This document shows positions 1 through 7,865 of a stretch of DNA of 64,000 bases, piece by piece; the first letter of the stretch is position 1, and each line of letters opens with the position of its first letter. Source of the stretch: Paenibacillus pinisoli (GTDB lineage Bacteria; Bacillota; Bacilli; Paenibacillales; Paenibacillaceae). Location of the stretch: positions 724,325-788,324 of the forward strand of contig NZ_QXQB01000004.1 in the NCBI RefSeq assembly GCF_003605435.1. The letters run 5' to 3'. Made by a program: the position numbers and the translations under genes. A model generated the notes under the pieces. That model worked only from the letters and a program-made list of their open reading frames with translations, was not told where the DNA came from and did not search any database.

Positions 1-417
1 GCCGCCGGCAGAGGCGTAGAGACGGAAGAGCATGCGGCTACGATGACGAAGGGACGCCATGGCGTGTTCCAAGGCTCTCTCAGCTATGTGCTTCAAGATC
101 AATACGGGCAGGTACAGCCTGCGCATTCGATCTCCGCGGGCTTGGATTATCCGGGCATCGGGCCGGAGCACGCTTACTTGAAGGATTCCGGCCGGGCGGA
201 CTATGTGCCGATTACGGACGCCGAAGCGTTGGAGGCGCTCCAGCTTCTGTCTCGTACGGAAGGCATTATTCCGGCGCTGGAATCGGCGCATGCGATCGCG
301 CAGACGCTGAAGCTGGCCCCTACGCTTGGCAAGGATCAAGTTGTAGTCGTCAGCTTGTCCGGACGCGGCGACAAAGACGTTGAGGCTATTATGGGTTATT
401 TGGGAGGTCAAAGCTAA
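1..417 (+). CDS. trpB: Tryptophan synthase beta subunit, C-terminal part (5' end outside window)
   Basis: The frame is open from base 1 and ends in TAA. The 138 visible residues match the C-terminal third of TrpB, including the HAATMTKGRHGVFQGS segment and the SAGLDYPGIGPEHA segment that contributes to the PLP and active-site region. TrpB condenses indole with serine to give tryptophan and works as an alpha2-beta2 complex with TrpA. The stop codon overlaps the trpA start by one base (TAATG), as expected for translationally coupled subunits made in equal amounts. The gene is cut by the window edge, so its start and catalytic lysine cannot be seen. The identification is firm. Confidence 0.97.
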   Translation, partial: AAGRGVETEEHAATMTKGRHGVFQGSLSYVLQDQYGQVQPAHSISAGLDYPGIGPEHAYLKDSGRADYVPITDAEALEALQLLSRTEGIIPALESAHAIAQTLKLAPTLGKDQVVVVSLSGRGDKDVEAIMGYLGGQS

Positions 418-1223
418 TGAACCTGATCGATCAAGCATTCGCCAGGCTGAAGGCGGAGGGGCGCACCGCGCTTATTCCGTTCTTGACTGTAGGCGATCCC
501 GACCTGTCTACCACGCTAGCCATTATCAAGCAGTTGGAGCAATCCGGCGCAGATATGATCGAGCTTGGCGTACCCTATTCTGACCCGCTCGCGGATGGAC
601 CCGTCATTCAGCGCGCATCGGAGCGCGCCCTCCGCAGCCAGATCACGCTTCTGGACTGTATCGAGTTAGCTGCACAAGTCCGTGAGGCTGGCGTGAAGAT
701 GCCGCTAATCTTGTTCACCTATTATAATCCTGTGCTCCAGTTCGGCTTGAAGCCGTTCTTCGAGCTTGTGAAGAGCAAAGGCATTAGCGGACTGATCATT
801 CCGGATTTGCCGATTGAAGAAGATGAAGAGGTAAGAGCCCTATCGGAGGCGTATGACATACATTTGATACCGCTTGTAGCCCCAACCTCCAATGACCGGG
901 TTGCGCGCATCACCAGTAAGGCGCGCGGCTTCATCTATTGCGTTTCCTCTCTGGGCGTTACAGGTGTGCGCTCCGACTTCCATACCGGCATTGACCAGTT
1001 TCTCGCAACCGTGAAAGCTTCTACGGATCTGCCGATCGGCATCGGCTTCGGCATTTCCAGCAGGGAGCAGGTGGAGCGGTTCGAGGGGCAATGCGACGCA
1101 GTTATCGTGGGCAGCGCGATTGTCAGAAAGATTGAAGAGGCGATTCCTTTGCTGGAGAACGAAGAGACAAGGGCGCAAGGGCTTGCTGCAATCGGCGAGT
1201 TTGTAGCTTCACTCAAGGGTTAA
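417..1223 (+). CDS. trpA: Tryptophan synthase alpha subunit
   Basis: This 268-residue TIM-barrel protein has the usual family length. It cleaves indole-3-glycerol phosphate to indole and glyceraldehyde-3-phosphate and passes indole to TrpB. The two catalytic acids are visible in MIELGVPYSDPLADGP as E49 and D60, the same numbering as the E. coli enzyme. The phosphate-binding loops are near GFGIS and VGSAIV. The start ATG overlaps the trpB stop by one base. A strong intrinsic terminator follows the stop directly, so this is the last gene of the trp unit, although hisC and tyrA follow in the same direction as part of the usual Bacillota aromatic supercluster. Confidence 0.97.
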   Translation: MNLIDQAFARLKAEGRTALIPFLTVGDPDLSTTLAIIKQLEQSGADMIELGVPYSDPLADGPVIQRASERALRSQITLLDCIELAAQVREAGVKMPLILFTYYNPVLQFGLKPFFELVKSKGISGLIIPDLPIEEDEEVRALSEAYDIHLIPLVAPTSNDRVARITSKARGFIYCVSSLGVTGVRSDFHTGIDQFLATVKASTDLPIGIGFGISSREQVERFEGQCDAVIVGSAIVRKIEEAIPLLENEETRAQGLAAIGEFVASLKG

Positions 1224-1235
1224 TTCGCTATACGA

Positions 1236-1287
1236 TCCGCCCCTTCGGCAGCCGGACGCAGCCAAAGGGGCGGTTTTCCGTTTTTTC
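1236..1287 (+). terminator. Intrinsic terminator after trpA
   Basis: CCGCCCCTTCGGC pairs with GCCAAAGGGGCGG around a short loop, and the hairpin is followed by TTTTCCGTTTTTT. It lies 13 bases after the trpA stop and separates the trp genes from hisC. Confidence 0.85.
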
Positions 1288-1364
1288 GAAAAAGCTTTAA
1301 AACAGCAAACAGATGTGAGACAATGGGACAGTAACACTTCAATACATAGAAGAGGTGAAGAGTC

Positions 1365-2456
1365 ATGCAGCCCAAATCGAATGTCGTCCATTTGCCTGTC
1401 TATAACCCGGGCAAGCCTGTGGAAGACGTGAAAAGAGAGCTTGGCCTCGATCATGTGATCAAGCTGGCCTCCAATGAAAATCCTTACGGTTTCTCCAATG
1501 AAGCGAAAAACGCCATGCTCGCCGAGCTTACGAATAGCAATGTTTATCCTGATGGAGCAAGCCTCGTCCTGGCCCAGGAGCTTGCAAGCAAGCTGTCGGC
1601 CCAGACGAATCAGCTGATCTTCGGAGCAGGCTCCAGCGAGGTCATCGTACTTGCGGCAAGAACGTTCCTGGCACCGGGCGACGAGACCATTATGGCCAAT
1701 GAGACCTTCTCCCAATACAGGCACAACGCCCAGATCGAGAACGCGAATATAATCGAAGTGCCGCTGAAGGAGGGCAAGCATGATTTGCCTGCCATGCTGG
1801 CGAAGATTACGGAACGGACCAAGATCGTCTGGATCTGCAATCCGAACAACCCGACAGGGACGATTGTATCCGACGATGAGCTGAGAGCGTTCCTGAACGA
1901 TGTGCCTTCGCATGTGCTAGTCGTACTGGACGAAGCTTACCGGGAATTCGTCGATGCCGCAGAATACAGCGATGGCGTCGAGCTGCTGAAGAGCTATTCG
2001 AATCTGCTTGTGCTCCGTACTTTCTCGAAGGTATACGGTCTTGCCGCACACCGCATCGGATACGGCGTAAGCAGCCCGCAAGTGATCCAATTCATGAATC
2101 AAATTCGCGAGCCGTTCAATACGACGCGGCTGGCGCAAGCGGGAGCGCTCGGATCCTTGAAGGACGATGCGTTCGTCGCTTCCTGCAAGGAGCACAATCT
2201 GGAGGGCATCCGCTATATAACGGAGCAATTCGATCGGCTTGGCTTATCGTATTTCCCGGCTCATGGCAACTTTATTCTGGTCGATGCGCATCGCCCTTCG
2301 GGTGAAGTATTCGACGCAATGCTGCGCAAAGGCGTAATCGTGAAAGGGCGCTGGGCCAACTACCCGACCTATATTCGCGTTTCCGTCGGCACGCCTGAGC
2401 AGAATGCTGCCTTTATCGAAGCGTTTGAGCAAGTTTTGCAGGAAGTGACGGTGTAA
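1365..2456 (+). CDS. hisC: Histidinol-phosphate / aromatic aminotransferase
   Basis: A 363-residue fold-type I PLP aminotransferase. Visible motifs are the KLASNENPYG substrate-binding segment, CNPNNPTGT, LDEAYREF and the PLP lysine K222 in TFSKVYGLAAHRIGYG. In Bacillus the equivalent enzyme serves both histidine synthesis (histidinol phosphate) and the last transamination of phenylalanine and tyrosine synthesis, and it sits between trpA and tyrA as here. The AGAGGTGAA ribosome site lies about 8 bases before the ATG. tyrA starts 10 bases after the stop, so the two are probably co-transcribed. Dual histidine and aromatic use is inferred from context. Confidence 0.93.
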   Translation: MQPKSNVVHLPVYNPGKPVEDVKRELGLDHVIKLASNENPYGFSNEAKNAMLAELTNSNVYPDGASLVLAQELASKLSAQTNQLIFGAGSSEVIVLAARTFLAPGDETIMANETFSQYRHNAQIENANIIEVPLKEGKHDLPAMLAKITERTKIVWICNPNNPTGTIVSDDELRAFLNDVPSHVLVVLDEAYREFVDAAEYSDGVELLKSYSNLLVLRTFSKVYGLAAHRIGYGVSSPQVIQFMNQIREPFNTTRLAQAGALGSLKDDAFVASCKEHNLEGIRYITEQFDRLGLSYFPAHGNFILVDAHRPSGEVFDAMLRKGVIVKGRWANYPTYIRVSVGTPEQNAAFIEAFEQVLQEVTV

Positions 2457-2466
2457 ATTTAAATTT

Positions 2467-3558
2467 ATGACGAATGTAGCGATTTTTGGAGTGGGCCTGA
2501 TTGGGGGTTCGATTGCGCTTTGCCTGAAGGGCAAGCCGGGTATCCGGGTAATCGGATTTTCCAATCGGGAAAGCTCCGTTCAGAAATACCTTCAGCGCGG
2601 CGTGGTCGATGTCGGAACGACATCGATCCAGGAAGCCGCCGAGCAAGCGGACTTTATTTTTCTATGCGTGCCTGTCGGTAACCTGCAGGAGTATTTGGAG
2701 AAAATCAGCGCCTTTAATTTGAAGAAGGGCTGCATTATTACCGATGTAGGCAGCACGAAGTCGTCGGTGGCATCCTACGCCAGATCCGTGAATCTGGGGC
2801 ATGCGACGTTTATCGGCGGCCACCCCATGGCGGGATCGGAGCGCTCCGGCGTAGAGGCGGCCTCTTACCATTTGCTGGAGAATGCCTTTTACGTGCTGAC
2901 GCCTGATTCCACGACGCCTCCTGAAGCGGTAGAGCGCCTTACGGAGCTTCTTTCGCATACGAGGGCGAATATAGTGAAAGTGGACGCGGATTCCCATGAT
3001 GATATCGTAGGAGCGATCAGTCATTTGCCGCATATGATTGCCGTTGCGCTTGTGAATCAGGTACGCGGCTATAATGAGCGCAACGAGCTGTATCAATCCT
3101 TGGCTGCCGGCGGCTTCCGGGATATTACGCGCATCGCTTCAGGCGATCCAAGCCTGTGGCGCGATATTTTGCTCGACAATCGACGTGTGCTGCTGCGACT
3201 TATTCGTGACTGGAATGACGGCATGGAGACCTTCGCACATATGCTTGAGAAGATGGATGGACCCTCTATTGAGGAAGCCTTTCGGACGGCGGGCGAATTC
3301 CGCAACCGAATGCCGGAGCGCCGCAAAGGCATGATTCATTCGGTGTACGATTGTTATGTCGATGTGCCGGACCATCCGGGCATCATCGGCAAGATTGCCA
3401 GCGAGCTGGGCAACAACCGGATTAACCTTAGCAACCTGCAAATTATCGAAAGCCGGGAAGACGTGCCGGGCATTCTCCGGTTATCGTTCCGCAATCAGGA
3501 ATACCTGGACCAGGCGATTGCGCTGCTGGAACGTAACGGCTATTCAGTTCATCAATAG
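2467..3558 (+). CDS. tyrA: Prephenate dehydrogenase with C-terminal ACT domain
   Basis: A 363-residue protein that oxidatively decarboxylates prephenate to 4-hydroxyphenylpyruvate for tyrosine. The N-terminal Rossmann motif GVGLIGGS is at about residues 8-15. The HPMAGSERSG motif and the catalytic-domain segment ISHLPHMIAVAL follow. The last roughly 65 residues (from VDVPDHPGIIGKIASELG) form an ACT domain, which in this family usually gives tyrosine feedback inhibition. It follows hisC by 10 bases and completes the aromatic cluster. The start is the ATG at the beginning of the Rossmann strand; upstream sequence is AT-rich and gives only a weak ribosome site, consistent with coupling to hisC. 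Confidence 0.95.
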   Translation: MTNVAIFGVGLIGGSIALCLKGKPGIRVIGFSNRESSVQKYLQRGVVDVGTTSIQEAAEQADFIFLCVPVGNLQEYLEKISAFNLKKGCIITDVGSTKSSVASYARSVNLGHATFIGGHPMAGSERSGVEAASYHLLENAFYVLTPDSTTPPEAVERLTELLSHTRANIVKVDADSHDDIVGAISHLPHMIAVALVNQVRGYNERNELYQSLAAGGFRDITRIASGDPSLWRDILLDNRRVLLRLIRDWNDGMETFAHMLEKMDGPSIEEAFRTAGEFRNRMPERRKGMIHSVYDCYVDVPDHPGIIGKIASELGNNRINLSNLQIIESREDVPGILRLSFRNQEYLDQAIALLERNGYSVHQ

Positions 3559-3572
3559 ATCCATGCGCCCTT

Positions 3573-3608
3573 GTTTTCATTTTCATGACTCGTCACGAAA
3601 ATGAAAAC
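3573..3608. repeat. Perfect 12-bp inverted repeat downstream of tyrA
   Basis: GTTTTCATTTTC (3573-3584) and GAAAATGAAAAC (3597-3608) are exact reverse complements around a 12-base centre. No T-run follows, so it is a poor classical terminator. Its right end is 5 bases before the -35 box of the small-RNA promoter, so it could equally be an operator. Confidence 0.6.
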
Positions 3609-3613
3609 GCTTG

Positions 3614-3642
3614 TTGACAAATTGGAAGCGTATACATATAAT
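3614..3642 (+). promoter_or_regulatory. Consensus SigA promoter of the small RNA
   Basis: TTGACA at 3614-3619, a 17-base spacer, and TATAAT at 3637-3642: an exact consensus match for the housekeeping sigma factor. Transcription should begin near 3647-3650. No open reading frame with a ribosome site follows. Confidence 0.85.
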
Positions 3643-3647
3643 AAAAG

Positions 3648-3732
3648 TACAGTATGGTTTCTCTCCACTCCTATCCAATAACTGCAGCGTTCATCATGAA
3701 CGCAGACCACTCCTCGGAGTGGTATTTTTTTT
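3648..3732 (+). ncRNA. Candidate small RNA of about 85 nt with its own promoter and terminator
   Basis: The segment has an exact consensus promoter, an unpaired pyrimidine-rich 5' part (CTCTCCACTCCTATCC), a perfect hairpin at 3687-3703 (GCGTTCAT/ATGAACGC) and a terminator at 3706-3732 (ACCACTCC-TC-GGAGTGGT followed by A and eight T). No ribosome site or convincing peptide is present. CCACTCC occurs twice, in the 5' part (3665-3671) and in the terminator arm. C-rich single-stranded stretches of this kind are how several Gram-positive sRNAs, such as FsrA and RsaE/RoxS, pair with Shine-Dalgarno regions. A trans-acting role is inference. I do not recognise it as a named RNA family. Confidence 0.6.
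3706..3732 (+). terminator. Terminator of the small RNA
   Basis: Eight-base-pair stem ACCACTCC/GGAGTGGT with a two-base loop, followed by ATTTTTTTT. Confidence 0.85.
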
Positions 3733-4078
3733 GCTTGAAGATAACCTCTCAGGTCACACGCTTGCGAAAATCAAAAATGGACAAGCCCGCGGTCTTTGCT
3801 TGCGGGTTATATTTGTTTGGCGTTATGCCGGCTTGGTTTACTAATAAGAAACAGAGAAGAAAGGGAATGATTTCTAAACTTTCAGATTTATTAGGAAAAT
3901 GAAGGTTTTGGAATGAATGTCGAAACAAGCAGGAATTTGCCTGCTGGAATCGAATTGTTAATCTACTCAGTTGAAACTGTATTTTAATGAGATGACGACC
4001 GCAACTTTTTGTTTTCGGGCCGGTACAATGATACATAGGGTCCGGGAATAATCTGCAGGTGGAGGAGGTTCGCCTGTC
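3733..4078 (+). other. Gene-free leader region before the ECF sigma gene
   Basis: No supported gene. A weak hairpin CCCGC/GCGGG at about 3785-3806 is followed by TTATATTT and might be a second terminator. Near 4000-4030 the sequence GCAACT, 17 bases, TACAAT could be the promoter of the sigma factor gene, but its -35 is poor and an ECF-type self-regulated promoter is possible. The GGAGGAGG ribosome site lies about 9 bases before the ATG at 4079. Confidence 0.4.
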
Positions 4079-4672
4079 ATGACTGATTCCCAGTTGATAC
4101 GAGAGATTAAGGATGGCAATGTCGAGCTGTACTCCGAACTGATGCGGCGTTATCAGCGCAAGATATTGGCATTCATCTTTCATATGCTGAAGAGCGCCAA
4201 ACTGGAATTGCTGGCTGAAGACTTATGTTCAGAAACATTTTATAAGGCATACCGCAGCCTTCACTCCTTCAGGGAGATGGATGCTTCTTTCTCTACGTGG
4301 CTATATACGATTGCGCGCAATACCGTTCTAAGCGAGCTTAGGAAAGGCAAGGCGAATAATGTATCGCTCGATGACGCAGGTTTTGAACCGATCGCATCGC
4401 ATGAAGCCGCTCCTGAGCAGCAGCTTCTGCGCAATGAGAGAATGGCTATGGTTCGCGAGGCAATCAACAACTTGCCGGAGAAGCAGCGGTCCGCGCTTAT
4501 TCTTAGGGAATATGAGCAACTGGACTACCAGGAGATCGCCAATATCCTTGGACAGTCGGTCAGCTCTGTCAAATCATTGCTGTTCCGGGCCAGAGCCAGT
4601 GTGAAGACGCAGCTTGAGCCTTATTATGGAACAATGCCGTCGGCGGAGTCTTTCGAGAGGATGAATTCATGA
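4079..4672 (+). CDS. ECF-type RNA polymerase sigma factor
   Basis: A 197-residue sigma-70 family protein with only regions 2 and 4. Region 2 spans about residues 20-90 (RYQRKILAFIFHML ... ETFYKAYRSLHSFREMDASFSTWLYTIARN). Region 4, about 128-185, has the helix-turn-helix LDYQEIANILGQSVSSVKSLLFRAR. The stop overlaps the next start by ATGA, and the next gene is a membrane protein with a zinc-finger anti-sigma motif, so the pair is a classic sigma/anti-sigma module. The target regulon and inducing signal cannot be read from the window. It has a strong GGAGGAGG ribosome site. I cannot place it in a named ECF group. Confidence 0.93.
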   Translation: MTDSQLIREIKDGNVELYSELMRRYQRKILAFIFHMLKSAKLELLAEDLCSETFYKAYRSLHSFREMDASFSTWLYTIARNTVLSELRKGKANNVSLDDAGFEPIASHEAAPEQQLLRNERMAMVREAINNLPEKQRSALILREYEQLDYQEIANILGQSVSSVKSLLFRARASVKTQLEPYYGTMPSAESFERMNS

Positions 4673-5277
4673 TGAAATGCGAGGACGTGCAGCTCAGGTA
4701 TTCCGACTACTGGGATATGTCCGAGGATGATCAGGAGAGAATAGAACTGGAGGCTCATTTGCTGGATTGCCCGAATTGCTCTGCGCATTACGGCTTCTGG
4801 GACGAAAGCGAGGATCTCGCGAGCCTATGCGCCGATGAGACAGCGGAGTTCGGCCCTTCCGAGCATGTGAACCGCGCTGTGATGGAGCGCATTTACTTGG
4901 ACGAATCCTGGTACTTGCCTGTTCCAAGCAAAAGCTATCACTTCTCCAAATCATTCCGGCGAAATACGGCGATTCTAATTGCAGGCTGCATGGCCATGTT
5001 CGCTTGCGCGTTTTTTGTATTCGTATTCGACTATAAGGAAGCGCCGACTGAAGCCCAGATTCAAAAGATGACGGGATTAATTGAAGCGGCCAACGCTTCA
5101 ACCGACAATGTATTTGTGACGGCGGGCTTCTATGCGGAGGTACCTGTAGCGAGCATCAGCGATCCGGTCGTGCTGAAGGTAGTGCCTACGTTCCCGCAAT
5201 ATTACGTAGCTCTATCGCTTCTTGGGCTTGTCATGGCATTGCTAATTCTGAATTGGCTGGCCAGAACGCGGCATTGA
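4669..5277 (+). CDS. Membrane anti-sigma factor with zinc-finger motif
   Basis: A 202-residue protein. The N-terminal cytoplasmic part carries the ZAS pattern H30-x3-C34-x2-C37 (EAHLLDCPNC), which in this family binds zinc and the cognate sigma factor. A transmembrane helix is at about residues 98-120 (AILIAGCMAMFACAFFVFVF). An extracellular stretch of about 55 residues follows, and a second hydrophobic helix ends the protein (YVALSLLGLVMALLILNWL). Two membrane passes differ from the single-pass RsiW type, so release by the usual site-1/site-2 proteolysis route is not certain. It is translationally coupled to the sigma gene by a 4-base overlap. The role follows from motif and context. Confidence 0.87.
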   Translation: MMKCEDVQLRYSDYWDMSEDDQERIELEAHLLDCPNCSAHYGFWDESEDLASLCADETAEFGPSEHVNRAVMERIYLDESWYLPVPSKSYHFSKSFRRNTAILIAGCMAMFACAFFVFVFDYKEAPTEAQIQKMTGLIEAANASTDNVFVTAGFYAEVPVASISDPVVLKVVPTFPQYYVALSLLGLVMALLILNWLARTRH

Positions 5278-5314
5278 CGCATCGGGAACGCATACATCGA
5301 AAGGGGTAATCGGC

Positions 5315-5902
5315 TTGCTAATCGGCTTGGTCCGGCATGGAAAGACAGATTGGAATGCAAAGGGCATTATTCAAGGGCAGACGGATATCCCGCTTAATGA
5401 AGAAGGAATCGCGCAAGCGCAGGCGCTGGCTTCAAGGTTAAGCAATGAAGAGCGGATATGGGACGCGGTTATTTCAAGCGATCTGCAGCGCGCAAGGAGA
5501 ACGGCAGCCATTATTGCGGAGCGGCTCGGCATTCCGGTATTAGAGCCGGATATCCGGCTGCGTGAGCGTTATTTTGGCGAAATTGAAGGGACGACGGAGC
5601 AGGAACGGCTGGAGCGCTGGGGAGCGGACTGGCGCGAGCAAAGTGTCGGCATGGAATCCGATGCCGAAGTTCGCGCGAGGGGCACGGAAGCGATAACAGA
5701 TCTGATGAAGCGAGAAGAGGCTCGCAATATTCTTGTTGTCTCTCACGGCAGCTTCATCGCCCAGATGTTAAAGGAACTGTGCGCAGATTTGGAGGATTCC
5801 CGGCTAGGCAACTTGTCCTATTCGATTCTGGAGCGGCAAGGCGATGCATGGCAGCCGCTGCTGCACAATTGTACTAGGCATCTGGATGAGATTAAAGTCT
5901 AA
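5315..5902 (+). CDS. Histidine phosphatase family protein (phosphoglycerate mutase-like)
   Basis: A 195-residue protein of the branch-1 histidine phosphatase family. The phosphate-accepting histidine lies in LVRHGKTDWN (R7-H8-G9). The acid segment is RERYFGEIEG near residue 80 and the second histidine is in VVSHGSFI near residue 145. Relatives include GpmB-like, CobC-like and broad-specificity acid phosphatases, so the substrate is not known. The start is TTG at 5315, chosen because AAAGGGG lies about 9 bases upstream and the phosphatase motif begins at residue 5. A terminator follows, so the gene is either monocistronic or the tail of the sigma operon. Confidence 0.88.
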   Translation: MLIGLVRHGKTDWNAKGIIQGQTDIPLNEEGIAQAQALASRLSNEERIWDAVISSDLQRARRTAAIIAERLGIPVLEPDIRLRERYFGEIEGTTEQERLERWGADWREQSVGMESDAEVRARGTEAITDLMKREEARNILVVSHGSFIAQMLKELCADLEDSRLGNLSYSILERQGDAWQPLLHNCTRHLDEIKV

Positions 5903-5929
5903 CGTAGTCTAATGGCGTTGGTTCATAAC

Positions 5930-5961
5930 AGCTTTCCGATTGTTATCGGAGAGCTTTTTTT
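5930..5961 (+). terminator. Intrinsic terminator after the histidine phosphatase gene
   Basis: AGCTTTCCGAT pairs with ATCGGAGAGCT (one G-U) around TGTT and is followed by a run of seven T. Confidence 0.88.
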
Positions 5962-6090
5962 GCGTTACGCATGACCTTTCCTAATGCATACGGGTATGAA
6001 ATGCGCGAATTGTCCAATAATGGTACTAAAACCTTAGCTATAGAAGCCGCGGCCTCCGAGGGAGCGGCACTCTGCAGAAAGGGGAGGGCC

Positions 6091-7275
6091 ATGAATCTGT
6101 CGGATATGCTGAGTTATGCCGATATCGGTCAGCTCAGCAAGATTGCGGGCGCATACCGGTGCGAATGCAACGGGAACTCCAAGAACGAGCTGATTCAATC
6201 CATCCTGTCGCAAATCAATCGGCATGACGTATTCGAGAACCAAATCAGCTCCATGAGGCTGGAGGATCTCCGTTTCCTCAATTCTCTGTTATTCGAGTCC
6301 AGGCAGTCCTACAGTCTGGAAGATCTAGTCGCAAGGGTTCAGCAGAGCCGCTTCGGCGAGGAGAAGAAGGAAGCTCTGGAGGAGCCAGTCAAAAAAACGA
6401 AGAAGAGCAAAAAGAAAGCCGCATTGCCGCCGGAGCCGCCCAGCCCAAGAGAAATTATCGTCCAGTTCAAGCATCAGGGCTGGCTCTTTAACGGATTCAG
6501 CGGACCGGGAAGGTATCTGTTCCAAATTCCGAATGACCTGAAAACCCGATTCCGCGAGACGCTGAGGCGCCGGTTCGCCGAGCAGCTGCGCTATACGGAT
6601 GAGCCGGCCATGTACAGGGATGAGCAAGGCTTGATACAGGAAGACATTAAGCAATTGCTTCATTATGTATACCACAATGAAGTGCAGCTTGTATCGGACG
6701 GTTCCATGTATAAGCGGTCCCTTCAGCAGCTGCTGGACCGGATGGGCGTTCGGGAGGAGCTGCCGAGCAAAGGAGCGTGGCGCTTCGGATACGGACGCCA
6801 TTTCAATCAATATCCGGACCGTTTCTCCTTGCTCTATGATTACTGCTGCAGCGTGAAGTACATTAGCGAACAGCCTGACGGCTTGCTTGTTGTAGAGGAA
6901 GCGGGCAAGGAGCGGCTGGAGAAGCCTTCAGCAGCGGATGAGCAAGAGCTGGTGTACCGTTACTGGCTAAAGCTGTACAAGGGCCCTGTAACCAATCTGC
7001 TGTCGCTTGTCCACTGGGTTCACGCACTGGCCGCGGATTGGGTGAGCGTCTCGTCGCTGCGGGAAGTGCTAGTTCCATTCATTAAGACTTACTACTATGA
7101 CGATGCCAACTCCATTCTGGAAGCGAGGCTGCTTAAAATGATGGTTCATCTCGGATTGCTGCGCATCGGGGAGCATTCCGAGCACGGAACGGTTGTGCGC
7201 ATGACGAAGTCTGGTCATGCGATAATTGACCGTTCGGCGAGAGGGGCCGATACCGCGGGGCTCGGTTTGCATTGA
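6091..7275 (+). CDS. Conserved protein of unknown function (394 residues)
   Basis: I do not recognise the family with certainty. The ATG at 6091 is preferred over the longer frame from 5971 because AAAGGGGAGGG lies just upstream and the longer start would fall in the terminator of the previous gene. The protein is soluble, with no signal or membrane segment. Residues 1-100 are helical (YADIGQLSKIAGAYRC, NELIQSILSQI), then comes a Lys/Ala/Pro-rich linker near residue 100 (KKTKKSKKKAALPPEPP). The C-terminus (LEARLLKMMVHLGLLRIG ... VVRMTKSGHAIID) resembles a winged helix. The overall plan loosely recalls the N-terminal region of XPB/Ssl2-like helicase proteins, but no helicase motif is present. 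Confidence 0.7.
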   Translation: MNLSDMLSYADIGQLSKIAGAYRCECNGNSKNELIQSILSQINRHDVFENQISSMRLEDLRFLNSLLFESRQSYSLEDLVARVQQSRFGEEKKEALEEPVKKTKKSKKKAALPPEPPSPREIIVQFKHQGWLFNGFSGPGRYLFQIPNDLKTRFRETLRRRFAEQLRYTDEPAMYRDEQGLIQEDIKQLLHYVYHNEVQLVSDGSMYKRSLQQLLDRMGVREELPSKGAWRFGYGRHFNQYPDRFSLLYDYCCSVKYISEQPDGLLVVEEAGKERLEKPSAADEQELVYRYWLKLYKGPVTNLLSLVHWVHALAADWVSVSSLREVLVPFIKTYYYDDANSILEARLLKMMVHLGLLRIGEHSEHGTVVRMTKSGHAIIDRSARGADTAGLGLH

Positions 7276-7300
7276 CTTTGGGAATAAGCCTTGGTAGAAT
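7272..7300 (+). promoter_or_regulatory. SigA-type promoter for the carbonic anhydrase-like gene
   Basis: TTGACT (7272-7277), a 17-base spacer, TAGAAT (7295-7300). The -35 box overlaps the stop codon of the preceding gene. Confidence 0.7.
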
Positions 7301-7335
7301 CTCCCCAATTCAAGCTGACAAGGGAGATGAAGTGT

Positions 7336-7842
7336 ATGTTGTTGCCGTATAACAAAATAGTTCCCGCCGTTCACGATAGCTGCTATATTGCAGAAGGAGC
7401 CAAGCTGATCGGAGATGTCTCGATCGGTGAAAAAAGCACAGTATGGTTCAACGCTGTGCTTCGGGGCGATCTTGCTCCGATTAGAATCGGGCATAGCTGC
7501 AACGTGCAAGACGGTGTAGTAGGCCATGTGAATACGGATCAGCCCCTTATACTGGCTGATGAGGTATCGGTCGGGCATAGCGCGATTATCCATGGATGCA
7601 CGATAGGCAGAGGTACATTAATCGGAATGGGGGCAATCGTACTTAACGGCGCAGACGTTGGTGAATATGCTTTAATAGGAGCCGGTTCGATTGTGACAGA
7701 GAATAAGAAAATACCATCCTATACGCTTTCTATCGGAACGCCCGCCAGAGTCGTAAGAGAGTTGACAGAGGATGATTTGCTGCGCATGAGAAGGACGATG
7801 GAGAGCTACGTGACGAAAGGAATCGAATATAGGATCTCTTAA
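7336..7842 (+). CDS. Gamma-class carbonic anhydrase-like hexapeptide-repeat protein
   Basis: A 168-residue left-handed beta-helix protein. Hexapeptide repeats run through most of it (AKLIGDVSIGEKSTVWFNAVLRGD, ADEVSVGHSAIIHGCTIGRGTLIGMGAIV). The three zinc histidines of gamma carbonic anhydrases appear to be present in GHVN, VGHSA and IIHG. A short C-terminal helix caps the coil. Family members such as YtoA, YrdA and PaaY often have low or unproven anhydrase activity, so the reaction is uncertain. The ATG at 7336 is used because GGGAGATG lies about 8 bases upstream and the in-frame region before it contains the promoter. Confidence 0.88.
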   Translation: MLLPYNKIVPAVHDSCYIAEGAKLIGDVSIGEKSTVWFNAVLRGDLAPIRIGHSCNVQDGVVGHVNTDQPLILADEVSVGHSAIIHGCTIGRGTLIGMGAIVLNGADVGEYALIGAGSIVTENKKIPSYTLSIGTPARVVRELTEDDLLRMRRTMESYVTKGIEYRIS

Positions 7843-7865
7843 GCGCCGGTGTGGAGGTGTATCCT

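Noticed and set aside
3654..3902. 82-codon plus-strand frame starting in the small RNA
   Set aside because: No ribosome site, crosses the small-RNA terminator, and the product has no pattern typical of a real protein.
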